Origin: Methanobrevibacter sp.
GTDB lineage: Archaea > Methanobacteriota > Methanobacteria > Methanobacteriales > Methanobacteriaceae
DNA: 17,043 nucleotides
Direction: 5' to 3'
NCBI GenBank assembly: GCA_009777005.1
Contig: WRMT01000019.1
Location: forward strand, 1 to 17,043
Shown here: piece by piece, positions 1 to 6,930 of the stretch
How positions within the stretch are numbered: the first letter of the stretch is position 1
How the letters are laid out: each line of letters starts with the position of its first letter
The notes under the pieces: generated by a model
Database searches by the model: none
What the model was told of the DNA's origin: nothing
The model's input: only the letters and a program-made list of their open reading frames with translations
Position numbers and translations under genes: made by a program

Positions 1-2
1 AT

Positions 3-113
3 TCTAAAAATCCAATAAGTTTACTCCGTAGATTAGCTTGCACTGTTAAAAATTATCTTCCTAATAAGAGAACATTACAAAACAGAGGCGACTGGCACAT
101 TTTACCCCAGTGA
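3..113 (+). CDS. C-terminal end of a gene entering from outside the window, possibly a transposase
   Basis: Reading frame 3 is open from the first bases and ends at TGA 111-113, giving 36 visible residues. The tail is basic and polar and ends in NRGDWHILPQ. Basic, short, Arg/Trp-containing tails of this kind are common in archaeal transposases, and AT-rich sequence with no intact gene follows. That fits an insertion-sequence end, but no catalytic motif is inside the window, so the product is a guess. The sequence right after the stop (ATTTACAGTGTCAG) shares TTTACAGT with the inverted-repeat element at 16530-16707, which is only weak support. Confidence 0.45.
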   Translation, partial: SKNPISLLRRLACTVKNYLPNKRTLQNRGDWHILPQ

Positions 114-133
114 ATTTACAGTGTCAGTTAAAA

Positions 134-280
134 TTAATTTTTCATTTTTTCAATATGTGTTAAAATGATATTGAGGTTTTTTGTGTATTGCGTTTTTCTA
201 TTTCTTCCGATGATTTCTGGGTTTGGGCGTATATGTGCTCTTTTATTATAATAGTTATCTAAACTATGCTCATCATTCAT
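134..280 (-). CDS. doubtful 48-residue hypothetical ORF
   Basis: The frame is open from an in-frame ATG at 278-280 to a stop at 134-136 and would encode a very polar, basic peptide (N-terminus MNDEHSLDNYYNKRAHIRPN). A longer version from 346 adds a hydrophobic stretch but starts in AT-rich sequence with no ribosome binding site. No Shine-Dalgarno sequence precedes the ATG either. The RAHIRPNPEIIGRNRK stretch looks less random than translated AT-rich spacer, so this could be the relic of a larger gene. No family is recognised, and expression is not supported by the sequence. Confidence 0.25.
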   Translation of the reverse strand: MNDEHSLDNYYNKRAHIRPNPEIIGRNRKTQYTKNLNIILTHIEKMKN

Positions 281-382
281 TATAAAACAATGTAAAAAGT
301 AGAGGATAATAAAAATTTTTATTTGAAATAAAATAATGAAAATCAATCAATTCTTTGTATTTTTTTTAAAATCAAAGATTCT

Positions 383-1252
383 TCATTTTTCCTTATCCTC
401 ATTTAAGTTTTTTATTATCAAATATAAATTCGTCATTAATATTATTGCAAATAATGGAAATATAATTGTTTCAACAATGGAAATATTTACTCCAGAAAAT
501 GCCATGAAAATGAGCATCATTACTATTGCTAATATCAATGTTACACCTTTTATTATAATCACTGGTGCAAAAAGATAACCTAATGATTTGTTTTTAATTA
601 GTAACATTCCAGAAAGAATTGCAGCAGGGACAATAAATCCTAAATCCAATGCTTGAATAACTAATGTTGTATAATGTTCCAGCACAGCAGGTGCTTTTTC
701 TATTGAAGGTAAGATCACACCAAGCCATAATAAACAAATACCTATACCTATAATTATATTGAATATTCCCACATATTTTCTAGGAAATTTTTGATTAAAA
801 TGGTTTTTCAGCTCTTTTAGTTCATTTGATGTGATATTTATCAGAAATGCGAAAAAAGATAATGACATCAAAAGGACATAAATCAAAAAAAATTGATTGT
901 ACATTGTTAAAAAGGAATAGGAAACATAAGTATATAAAAAATATCCTATTGTACCTGTCAACAATAATTTTCCCCTTATCGAGCTTTTATTTGCCAATAT
1001 CAATGAAAAAATTAATAATGGAATTCCAAAGACTAAGGTTACAAAATCCTGTGCTCTCGCCTGTGAAGCCATAGCTATTGAATCCTTATAATAAAGACCT
1101 TTTCCATAAAGTGTAACTGTTTCCCCATTAATTGCCTGAAATGTTTCAAACTCTCCTATATTTTCATTTGAGAAAAATCCATAACCTGCCACTATAAATG
1201 ATAAAATTATTATCAAAACTACTAATAATGTGTTTATTGTTTTAATTTTCAC
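383..1252 (-). CDS. polytopic membrane protein of unknown function
   Basis: The 289-residue product starts at GTG (1250-1252), preceded by a good Shine-Dalgarno (GAGGT about 7 bases upstream), so the GTG start is well supported. It is almost entirely hydrophobic, with about eight membrane segments (roughly residues 8-30, 68-88, 95-115, 118-140, 160-185, 197-217, 225-250 and 257-280). Between segments 1 and 2 lies an external loop of about 35 residues containing GKGLYYKDSIAMASQARAQD. Apart from the loop there is a Lys/Asn-rich cytoplasmic stretch near residue 150 and a charged C-terminus (NLNEDKEK). No substrate-binding or catalytic motif is recognised. It stands alone, transcribed in the same direction as dadD but separated from it by a 22-base oligo-T tract, so it probably has its own promoter in 1253-1395. 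Confidence 0.85.
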   Translation of the reverse strand: MKIKTINTLLVVLIIILSFIVAGYGFFSNENIGEFETFQAINGETVTLYGKGLYYKDSIAMASQARAQDFVTLVFGIPLLIFSLILANKSSIRGKLLLTGTIGYFLYTYVSYSFLTMYNQFFLIYVLLMSLSFFAFLINITSNELKELKNHFNQKFPRKYVGIFNIIIGIGICLLWLGVILPSIEKAPAVLEHYTTLVIQALDLGFIVPAAILSGMLLIKNKSLGYLFAPVIIIKGVTLILAIVMMLIFMAFSGVNISIVETIIFPLFAIILMTNLYLIIKNLNEDKEK

Positions 1253-1395
1253 TGTAAAACCTCTAAAATGTTCATAATGTCATTCAAAAATTTCAGGAAA
1301 AATGATTAAAAAATTTTTTTACTTTTTTATTTTTTGAGAAAACATCTACATTTAATACTAATACAATAATTACTAATTTCTTTTTTCGATTATTT

Positions 1396-1417
1396 AAAAA
1401 AAAAAAAAAAAAAAAAA
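1396..1417 (-). terminator. oligo-T tract directly after the dadD stop codon
   Basis: On the minus strand the dadD stop TAA (1418-1420) is followed with no gap by 22 consecutive T. Archaeal transcription commonly ends at T-rich tracts without a hairpin, so this is a likely terminator. A homopolymer this long also makes the exact count prone to sequencing error and slippage. Confidence 0.7.
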
Positions 1418-2737
1418 TTAAATTGATTTTAACTCATCAATAACTATTTTAGCCTTTTCTAAAATTTCATTTTCATTTAACTTTGTTAAGTTCCTGTTTT
1501 CCATTAATATTTCACCATTACAAATTGTGGTGTGAACATTAGAACCATTAGCTGCATAAACTAAATTAGAGCTAATTTGATTACTCATTGGAGTTAAATT
1601 AGGACTATTAATGTCAATTAATATCATGTCAGCATATTTTCCTTGTTCTAATGATCCAATATCATTTTCTAAACCTAATGACTTTGCTCCATTTAAGGTA
1701 GCCATATTTATCACTTCGCCTGCTGGAAGTAGCTTTGGATTTAAGGTATTTACTTTTTGAAGTAGTGATGCAAACTTCATCTCTTCAAACATGTCAAGAT
1801 TATTATTTGATGCTACACTATCTGTTCCAATAGAAACACAAATATCATTAGCTAATAATTCATTTACTGGAGATATTCCTGAAGATAATTTCATATTACT
1901 ACAAGGATTATGAGATATTTTAACATTATTCTTTTTTATAATAGCTATTTCTTCTTTTGATAACCATACTCCATGGGCAGCTAAGACATCCTCATTTAAA
2001 AAGTTAATATCATCTAAATATTCAAATGGACGTTTTCCAGTAGCTTCTATTACATCGTTGATTTCTTTTTGAGTCTCATTCATGTGGATATTAATTCCTA
2101 CATTATACTTATTAGCTTTTTCTCTTACTCCCTCAAGTAGCTCTTTTGAAGTTGTAAATGTTGAATGTGGACCAAAAAATGTTTTTATTCTGCCATTAGC
2201 TTGGTTGTTGCATTTTTTAATTAGAGATATGTTTTCCCTAAATTCATTTTCTCGTTTTTTTGAATCTCCAAAGTCAATCATGCCATAAGATAAACATCCT
2301 CTAATACCTGATTCTTCAACAGATCTAGCTACATCTTCCATGAAAAAGTACATATCATTAAAAGTTGTGGTTCCTGACTTTATCATTTCTACCTGTGCTA
2401 AAAGTGCCCCAATATAACAATAATCCCCATTTAACTTAGATTCCATTGGCCAAATATGATTATTTAACCAGGGGTCCAGTTCCATGTCATCAGCTAATCC
2501 TCTGAATAAGTTCATTGAAATATGAGTATGAGTATTAATAAGACCAGGGAGTAATATTTTATTAGTTCCATCGATTACTTTATCAATAGCTATTGAATCT
2601 ATTTTTGGTGATATTTCAGCTATTTTATCGTTTTCAATAAGTAATGACTCTTTTTTTCCAGATTGAATGATTTTTCCATTGATATTTTCTTGTTTCAATA
2701 TAATTGCATCTTTTATTAGAATATTTTTTGTTTCCAT
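1418..2737 (-). CDS. dadD: 5'-deoxyadenosine / S-adenosylhomocysteine deaminase (amidohydrolase)
   Basis: The 439-residue protein is full length for the MtaD/DadD branch of the amidohydrolase superfamily. In methanogens these enzymes deaminate 5'-deoxyadenosine released by radical SAM enzymes, and also S-adenosylhomocysteine and methylthioadenosine, to the inosine derivatives. Visible metal-site residues are H70 and H72 in the strand motif GLINTHTHIS, H218 in HMNE with E221 beside it, H276 in SHNPCS and D306 in SIGTDS. H255 in AAHGVW is also conserved in the family. The C-terminal beta-sandwich is typical (GKYADMILID). The ATG start has the Shine-Dalgarno GGTGA 5 to 6 bases upstream. It is a single gene with its own oligo-T terminator. 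Which of the possible nucleosides is the main substrate cannot be read from sequence; assignment to 5'-deoxyadenosine follows the methanogen members of the family. Confidence 0.9.
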   Translation of the reverse strand: METKNILIKDAIILKQENINGKIIQSGKKESLLIENDKIAEISPKIDSIAIDKVIDGTNKILLPGLINTHTHISMNLFRGLADDMELDPWLNNHIWPMESKLNGDYCYIGALLAQVEMIKSGTTTFNDMYFFMEDVARSVEESGIRGCLSYGMIDFGDSKKRENEFRENISLIKKCNNQANGRIKTFFGPHSTFTTSKELLEGVREKANKYNVGINIHMNETQKEINDVIEATGKRPFEYLDDINFLNEDVLAAHGVWLSKEEIAIIKKNNVKISHNPCSNMKLSSGISPVNELLANDICVSIGTDSVASNNNLDMFEEMKFASLLQKVNTLNPKLLPAGEVINMATLNGAKSLGLENDIGSLEQGKYADMILIDINSPNLTPMSNQISSNLVYAANGSNVHTTICNGEILMENRNLTKLNENEILEKAKIVIDELKSI

Positions 2738-3111
2738 TTTTTCACCAAACTTTTACTTATTATTAATTACTTTATTTTTAAACAATAAACAATTTAATAA
2801 CAATTTAAAATATTAGATAATTTTTATTATAAAAAATAATTTGATGAATTATGAAATAATATAAAAAAATAATAAAAAACAAAAAATTTTGAAAAATTAT
2901 AAGAAAAAATGAAAAAATAATATAAAAAAATAAAAAAAAACAAAAAATAATTAGAAAAATTATAAGAAAAAATGAAAAAATATTATTAAAAAAAAAATTA
3001 GAAAAATATATTTGAGAAAAAAAGCCATGAATATTAGCTAAAACTTATGAAAATCATTGCAAGTATGTAAAAATATCCAAACATCCTATTTGAAAATTTG
3101 AAGTAAATAAA
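2738..3111. other. gene-free, extremely AT-rich spacer upstream of dadD
   Basis: The stretch is mostly A on the plus strand, with scattered short T runs. The part next to dadD (2738-2830) should hold the dadD promoter, but the composition is so uniform that no single TATA box can be singled out. The rest contains the duplicated unit listed separately. No open frame of note and no G/C-rich island is seen. Confidence 0.6.
2853..2982. repeat. two imperfect tandem copies of a ~63-base AT-rich unit
   Basis: A 29-base block beginning GAAAAATTATAAGAAAAAAT occurs identically at 2891-2919 and 2954-2982, an offset of 63 bases. The block before it (AAATAATATAAAAAAATAA) also recurs, at 2854 and 2915, an offset of 61 bases, so the unit is duplicated with small length differences. 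The sequence is almost purely A/T, which makes chance similarity easier, but a 29-base exact match containing three G at fixed positions is convincing. Confidence 0.7.
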
Positions 3112-3309
3112 TTGAGTCTTGAAGAAAAATTAATAATACTTGGTAGAGCTGGGATGAATCATATTGATGAATCTGGAAAATGTTACATTGGAGTAGTAGA
3201 TTATAAAAACCAATATATTTCTAACATTTCTAAGAAAAAGAAGAAAAATATTTTCAAAAGAATAATAGAATTAAGTAAAGAAATGGATATAAGAATAAAA
3301 ATAGAATAA
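3112..3309 (+). CDS. small hypothetical protein, 65 residues
   Basis: An open frame runs from TTG at 3112 (the first possible start after TGA 3091) to TAA 3307-3309. The product is soluble-looking. It has an N-terminal helix (SLEEKLIILGRAG), a middle that looks like beta-strand (CYIGVVDYKNQYIS), and a strongly basic C-terminal half with five consecutive Lys (KKKKK). Codon use matches neighbouring real genes better than the AT-only spacer around it, which supports coding. There is no convincing Shine-Dalgarno before the TTG, so translation may be leaderless, the start may be wrong, or this may be the surviving part of a longer gene. No family is recognised. Confidence 0.5.
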   Translation: MSLEEKLIILGRAGMNHIDESGKCYIGVVDYKNQYISNISKKKKKNIFKRIIELSKEMDIRIKIE

Positions 3310-3561
3310 GGATAAAAAAAGATTTAGCTACAAAAAACAAACAAAGATGAAAAATATAGAATTTAGTTTGCTTGCTACTGTACTAATGATATCACCTAAT
3401 CAGTAGCTTAAGTGACATTCATCATTTAATAAGTTTTAGCTTTCTCAAGACCCCCTAATTTCATTGAATTTTTACCTAAATCAACAATCAAAAACCTGAT
3501 ACACATGTCAAAAATGTGAAATATTAAAATATTTATTAGAAAAGAAAAAGTATATTGTATT
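3310..3561. other. spacer with normal base composition and possible gene debris
   Basis: This 250-base spacer has clearly more G and C than the surrounding spacers (for example GACCCCC around 3450). On the minus strand 3426-3506 is an ORF of 26 residues starting ATG, with a protein-like sequence (RFLIVDLGKNSMKLGGLEKA). It has no clear ribosome binding site and no recognised family. The simplest reading is the residue of a decayed gene. The last 40 bases before 3562 (ATTAAAATATTTATTAG and onward) may serve as promoter of the downstream gene. Confidence 0.35.
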
Positions 3562-3828
3562 ATGATAGATGAAATAATTGAATTTTTTTCTGAGCAGCCC
3601 CAGTATTTTGGAATTATATTTGTTTGTTTTGGGATTTTGATGATATGTGCAGGAATTAAAAATTGGGGATGGTTTTTTATAGGTAATAACTATGATTTAA
3701 ACAAGATTGAAGGAATCAACAATTTTTTTGGACGGAAAATTGCCAGAATCGTGACAGTTTTTAGTGGAATAGTTGTAGTTATTGCTGGAATTGTCTGGTA
3801 TTGGATTTATGCCTTTTATGTAATTTAA
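3562..3828 (+). CDS. two-helix membrane protein resembling Imm17-type immunity proteins
   Basis: The 88-residue product has two membrane helices (about residues 15-37 and 61-86) joined by a short loop. The features recalled from the Imm17 family are present: a short acidic N-terminus (MIDEIIEFFSEQPQY), a first helix ending in a Trp-rich turn (KNWGWFF), then the loop signature FFGRKIARIV leading into the second helix (GIVVVIAGIVWYW). In bacteria Imm17 proteins are predicted immunity partners of polymorphic toxins, sitting in the membrane. No toxin gene is adjacent here, so the role is open and it could equally be a solitary member kept for another purpose. The start is ATG; there is no strong Shine-Dalgarno (GAAAAAG about 10 bases upstream). 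The family call is from memory of the pattern, not from a search. Confidence 0.6.
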   Translation: MIDEIIEFFSEQPQYFGIIFVCFGILMICAGIKNWGWFFIGNNYDLNKIEGINNFFGRKIARIVTVFSGIVVVIAGIVWYWIYAFYVI

Positions 3829-3954
3829 AATTGCAATTTAAGAATGAAATTATGATGAAATGTATGAAGCCTAAATAAAAAAAAAAAACTAAAAAACTAA
3901 AATAAAAACTATTAAATAAAAAAAACCTAGCCATTAAGTTAATAAGGAATTTTT

Positions 3955-4818
3955 ATGAAGATTAAAATTGCAATACCCTCAAAAGGAAGAATCAGTGATC
4001 CATCAATAGCTATTTTAGAAAAAGCTGGACTTGGACTTAAAGACGTTAGTAATAGAAAGTTATTTTCAAATACTCATCATTCTGATATCAGTGTAATGTT
4101 TGCCCGTGCAGCAGATATTCCAGAGTTTGTAGCTGATGGAGTAGCTGATATGGGAATAACTGGCTTAGACTTAATAAAAGAAAATAAGTCAGATGTGAAA
4201 ATTTTGGCTGATTTGAAATTTGGTCAAACAAGTTTAGTTTTAGCTTCTCCAGAAGAATCAGCTATTGATTCAATTGATGATTTAAAGTCTGGAATGACAG
4301 TAGCTACTGAATTTCCAAATTTAACAAATAGCTATTTAAAATCATATGATATTAATGCAAAAATTGTTGAGTTAACAGGATCAACTGAAATTGCTCCTTT
4401 TATTGGGGTAGCTGATGTGATAGCTGATTTAACAAGTACTGGAACCACTTTAAAAATGAATCACCTTAAAGTGATTGATAATATTCTAGATAGCTCAATA
4501 AAATTAATAGCTAGTGAAAATAGCTACAATGAGAAGAAAAATTTAATTGACACTATTGCAATGAGTATTAAAGGAGTAATTGACGCTCAAGGGAAAAAAT
4601 TACTTATGATGAATCTTGCACTCAAAAATTTAGAGGATGTTAAGAATTTGATGCCCTCTATGACAGGACCTACTGTTTCAGAAGTTTTGTCTTATGGAGA
4701 AGATACAGTAGCTATTCAAGCTGTTGTAGATGAAAAAGAAGTTTTTAATCTTGTTAATAAACTTAAAAATGCAGGAGCTCATGATATATTAGTTGTTCCA
4801 ATTGAAAGAATTATATAG
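3955..4818 (+). CDS. hisG: ATP phosphoribosyltransferase, long form
   Basis: HisG joins ATP and phosphoribosyl pyrophosphate to give phosphoribosyl-ATP, the committed and feedback-inhibited step of histidine synthesis. The 287-residue length is that of the long, HisZ-independent form. Residues 1 to about 213 are the two catalytic subdomains, starting IAIPSKGRISD. The phosphate-binding loop DLTSTGTTL lies at residues 158-166. Residues about 215-287 form the ACT-like regulatory domain that binds histidine (MPSMTGPTVSEV, then HDILVVPIERII). The ATG start has a Shine-Dalgarno (AAGGA, spacer about 6). It is not in a his operon; the neighbours are unrelated, which is common in methanogens with dispersed his genes. 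The stop is followed by an A17 run (4848-4864) and then a T9 run that may end transcription. Confidence 0.95.
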   Translation: MKIKIAIPSKGRISDPSIAILEKAGLGLKDVSNRKLFSNTHHSDISVMFARAADIPEFVADGVADMGITGLDLIKENKSDVKILADLKFGQTSLVLASPEESAIDSIDDLKSGMTVATEFPNLTNSYLKSYDINAKIVELTGSTEIAPFIGVADVIADLTSTGTTLKMNHLKVIDNILDSSIKLIASENSYNEKKNLIDTIAMSIKGVIDAQGKKLLMMNLALKNLEDVKNLMPSMTGPTVSEVLSYGEDTVAIQAVVDEKEVFNLVNKLKNAGAHDILVVPIERII

Positions 4819-4904
4819 AACTTTAAATATTGAATTTTATTGCTTATAAAAAAAAAAAAAAAAATTTTAATAAATATCTTGTTGGAAATAAAGTTTTTAA
4901 GTAA

Positions 4905-4913
4905 TTTTTTTTT
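4905..4913 (+). terminator. hisG: oligo-T terminator candidate downstream of hisG
   Basis: Nine consecutive T lie about 90 bases after the hisG stop, on the coding strand, with more T-rich sequence following. This is the first long T run in the hisG direction. No hairpin is needed for archaeal termination. The region is generally AT-rich, so the exact site is uncertain. Confidence 0.4.
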
Positions 4914-4944
4914 AAAAATTTTTATATTATAGTAAGAAACTTAA

Positions 4945-5003
4945 TTTTTGGCACAAAAATTTTCAATTTATATATAAATAATTAGAAAATTTCGTACCAA
5001 AAA
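4945..5003. repeat. imperfect inverted repeat (hairpin) in the hisG-cbiO gap
   Basis: The left arm 4945-4964 (TTTTTGGCACAAAAATTTTC) pairs with the right arm 4985-5003 (GAAAATTTCGTACCAAAAA), with a bulge and a couple of mismatches, around an AT-only loop of 20 bases. The arms carry the only G and C in this stretch, which argues against chance. It could be an RNA hairpin at the 3' end of the hisG transcript or an element end. Confidence 0.5.
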
Positions 5004-5164
5004 TTTTGTGTGCGACTATAAATTATTAATTTATCTAAATGATAAAAATTTATATTTTTTAATAAAAATAATTAATATCTGCTTATTTTAAAAAATAATA
5101 TAAATAAATAGATTTTTAGTAAAATTATTTGGTAATAACCTAAAATTTAATTTAATTAATGATT

Positions 5165-5310
5165 TAATCGAGTAAATAGGCATAAAACCCATAATAAGTA
5201 TAATAGTGCTAAAGAAAGACGAGCAAGAAGGTTTTTTTATTTCTTCCTTTAGCACGGTTAGACCTAGGAAAAATAAAAAGTAGTTCTAAGGAGGTTTGAT
5301 CTAACCCAAT
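5165..5310. ncRNA. candidate unclassified structured RNA
   Basis: Inside nearly G/C-free spacer there is an island of ordinary composition that folds well. Hairpin A spans 5206-5255: GTGCTAAAG (5206-5214) pairs with CTTTAGCAC (5247-5255), extended by AAG/CTT after one mismatch. Hairpin B follows without any gap at 5256-5306: GGTTAG plus ACCT pair with AGGT and CTAACC across a 5-base bulge, with further pairing possible inside (CCTAG with CTAAGG). Before them lies GGCATAAAACCC. In AT-rich archaea such islands usually mark RNA genes. It does not look like tRNA, RNase P RNA, SRP RNA or a riboswitch class I know, and no gene lies directly downstream in either direction, so a free-standing RNA is more likely than a leader. 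The strand is not settled because hairpins read on both. Confidence 0.55.
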
Positions 5311-5655
5311 TATATTATTTGACTAAATAAATATATAAACTTTACTTTATTTTTTTTCAAATGAAATTGAAATTTATCAATTGTGATGATTAATTTTTAG
5401 AGAAAATGTTTTTATTATAGTTAAAGACTTTAATTTTTGCTAAAAGAATAATTTTATTAAATGATAATAATTTTATTAATTTCATTTTTATGAATATTGA
5501 TATTATTAATATTAAAAATAATTTAAAATTATCATTTATATTTAAAATAAAGTGATATAATAAAAATAATTAATCAAATAAAAAATTATTTGATGATAAA
5601 TAAAAACATTATAAAAGCAGAAAATTTCTTCTCAAGCTTAAAAAAAAAATATTTA

Positions 5656-5712
5656 TTCCTCTCAATTTAACAAAACTTAAAAAGTGATGTTTAAGCTTAA
5701 AATCCAGAGGAA
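5656..5712. repeat. small inverted repeat downstream of cbiO
   Basis: TTCCTCT (5656-5662) and AGAGGAA (5706-5712) are exact inverted copies 43 bases apart. Between them is the palindrome TTAAGCTTAA (5691-5700), and AAGCTT recurs just to the left near 5635. In the minus direction this lies beyond the oligo-T terminator of cbiO, so its role is unknown. Confidence 0.4.
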
Positions 5713-5752
5713 AAAGTTTTTATTTAGATTAGTGAAAAATTTTAAAGACAAT

Positions 5753-5763
5753 AAAAAAAAAAA
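5753..5763 (-). terminator. cbiO: oligo-T terminator of cbiO
   Basis: On the minus strand 11 consecutive T lie about 35 bases after the cbiO stop, the usual place and form of an archaeal intrinsic terminator. Confidence 0.6.
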
Positions 5764-5797
5764 GATTGAAATTATCTCAAAAATATGATAATCTCAA

Positions 5798-6637
5798 CTA
5801 TCTATCAATATAATCTTTTAATTTTCTTCGAGCTTGACCTATGGTAAGAGGAAAAGAATTAGCTATTTTAATCTTGTCTTCTTTTTCTAGAATTTCAATT
5901 AAGTGAGCTATTCTTGGAAGTCTTAAATCAGCTTTTCTAACTGTTTTTACATCATCAAAAACTTCATGAGGAGTTCCTTCCTTTATAATCTCCCCATCTT
6001 TTATAATGTGTACTTTGTGTGAATACAATGGTACAAGATCAACATCATGAGTAGAGATAATAATTGTCATTCCTTGATTATTTAGTTCATATAATAATTT
6101 AAGAATGTTTGAAGCTCCTTTAGGATCAAGTCCCGATGTAGGCTCATCTAAAACCATTGTTTTAGGATTCATAGCTAATATTCCAGCAATAGCTACTCTC
6201 TTTTTCTGACCACCACTTAAATGGTGAGGAGGTTTTTTTTCATACCCTTCCATTCCAACCTTTTTTAAAGCAGTTGTGACTCTTATTTTTGTTTCTTCTT
6301 GGTTAAGTCCAAGGTTCAATGGACCAAAAGCCACATCTTCTTCTACAGTAGGGGCAAATAGCTGATCATCAGGGTTTTGAAAAACAGTTCCAATTTTTTG
6401 ACGAGCTTCAAGTAAACTTTTTTTATCATATTTTAATGTTTTCCCCTCAACTAATATCTTACCTGAAGATGGTTCGAAAATTCCATTAAAGTGTAAAAAA
6501 AGTGTGGATTTACCAGCTCCATTATTACCTAATAATGAAACCATATCCCCTTTTTTAACTTCAAAATCAATATTATTTAAAGCTTTTGTACCATCAGGAT
6601 ATAAATAAGTCAGATTTTTCGTTTCTATAATATTCAC
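5798..6637 (-). CDS. cbiO: energy-coupling-factor ATPase for cobalt/nickel uptake
   Basis: CbiO is the cytoplasmic ATP-hydrolysing subunit that drives metal uptake through CbiM/CbiN with CbiQ. All ABC motifs are intact (numbering from the GTG at 6637): Walker A GNNGAGKST at 37-45, Q-loop QNPDDQLFAPTVEEDV, signature LSGGQKKR, Walker B TMVLDEPTSGLDP and the H-loop STHD. QNPDDQLFAPTVEEDVAFGP is characteristic of CbiO/EcfA ATPases. I prefer the GTG at 6637 because GGTGAG (6642-6647) sits 4 bases before it; the upstream in-frame GTG at 6646 overlaps that Shine-Dalgarno. This gives 279 residues. It lies on the same strand as cbiM and cbiN but is parted from them by the P-type ATPase and 63-base repeats, and no cbiQ precedes it. 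An ECF ATPase may be shared among several transporters. Confidence 0.9.
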   Translation of the reverse strand: MNIIETKNLTYLYPDGTKALNNIDFEVKKGDMVSLLGNNGAGKSTLFLHFNGIFEPSSGKILVEGKTLKYDKKSLLEARQKIGTVFQNPDDQLFAPTVEEDVAFGPLNLGLNQEETKIRVTTALKKVGMEGYEKKPPHHLSGGQKKRVAIAGILAMNPKTMVLDEPTSGLDPKGASNILKLLYELNNQGMTIIISTHDVDLVPLYSHKVHIIKDGEIIKEGTPHEVFDDVKTVRKADLRLPRIAHLIEILEKEDKIKIANSFPLTIGQARRKLKDYIDR

Positions 6638-6738
6638 TATTCTCACCGAAAAATTTAAAATTTATGTCGTCAGCTTTAATCAAATTAGCTCACGAAAATT
6701 AATAATTAATGTCATGAATTTTTATCAAGATATTTTTT

Positions 6739-6927
6739 AATATCTTAAATTCCAATCAAAAAAACTTTTTAATAAGAAAAATTTCAATCAAAATACCTTT
6801 AAATATCTTAAATTCCAATCAAAAAAACTTTTTAATAAGAAAAATTTCAATCAAAATACCTTTAAATATCTTAAATTCCAATCCAAAAACCATTTAATCT
6901 AAAAAATTTTAATCAAGATACTTTTAT
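6739..6927. repeat. three tandem copies of a 63-base repeat
   Basis: The unit begins AATATCTTAAATTCCAATCA and recurs at 6739, 6802 and 6865, exactly 63 bases apart. Copies 1 and 2 are virtually identical over the whole unit, while copy 3 (6865-6927) is diverged. Each unit contains the two halves CCAATCAAAA and TTCAATCAAAA. The array fills the space between the ATPase stop (6931) and the cbiO start, so it would lie in the leader or promoter of cbiO. A weak partial copy (TTTATCAAGATATTTTTT) precedes it. Confidence 0.9.
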
Positions 6928-6930
6928 TTA

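Noticed and set aside
336..1074. Plus-strand ORFs opposite the membrane protein gene (336-578 and 847-1074)
   Set aside because: They are antisense shadows of a well-supported gene with Shine-Dalgarno and coherent membrane helices.
5256..5310. Possible tRNA (GGTTTGATC resembles a T-arm)
   Set aside because: No 7-base T-loop with 5-base stem, no acceptor stem and no anticodon arm can be formed at the right distances.
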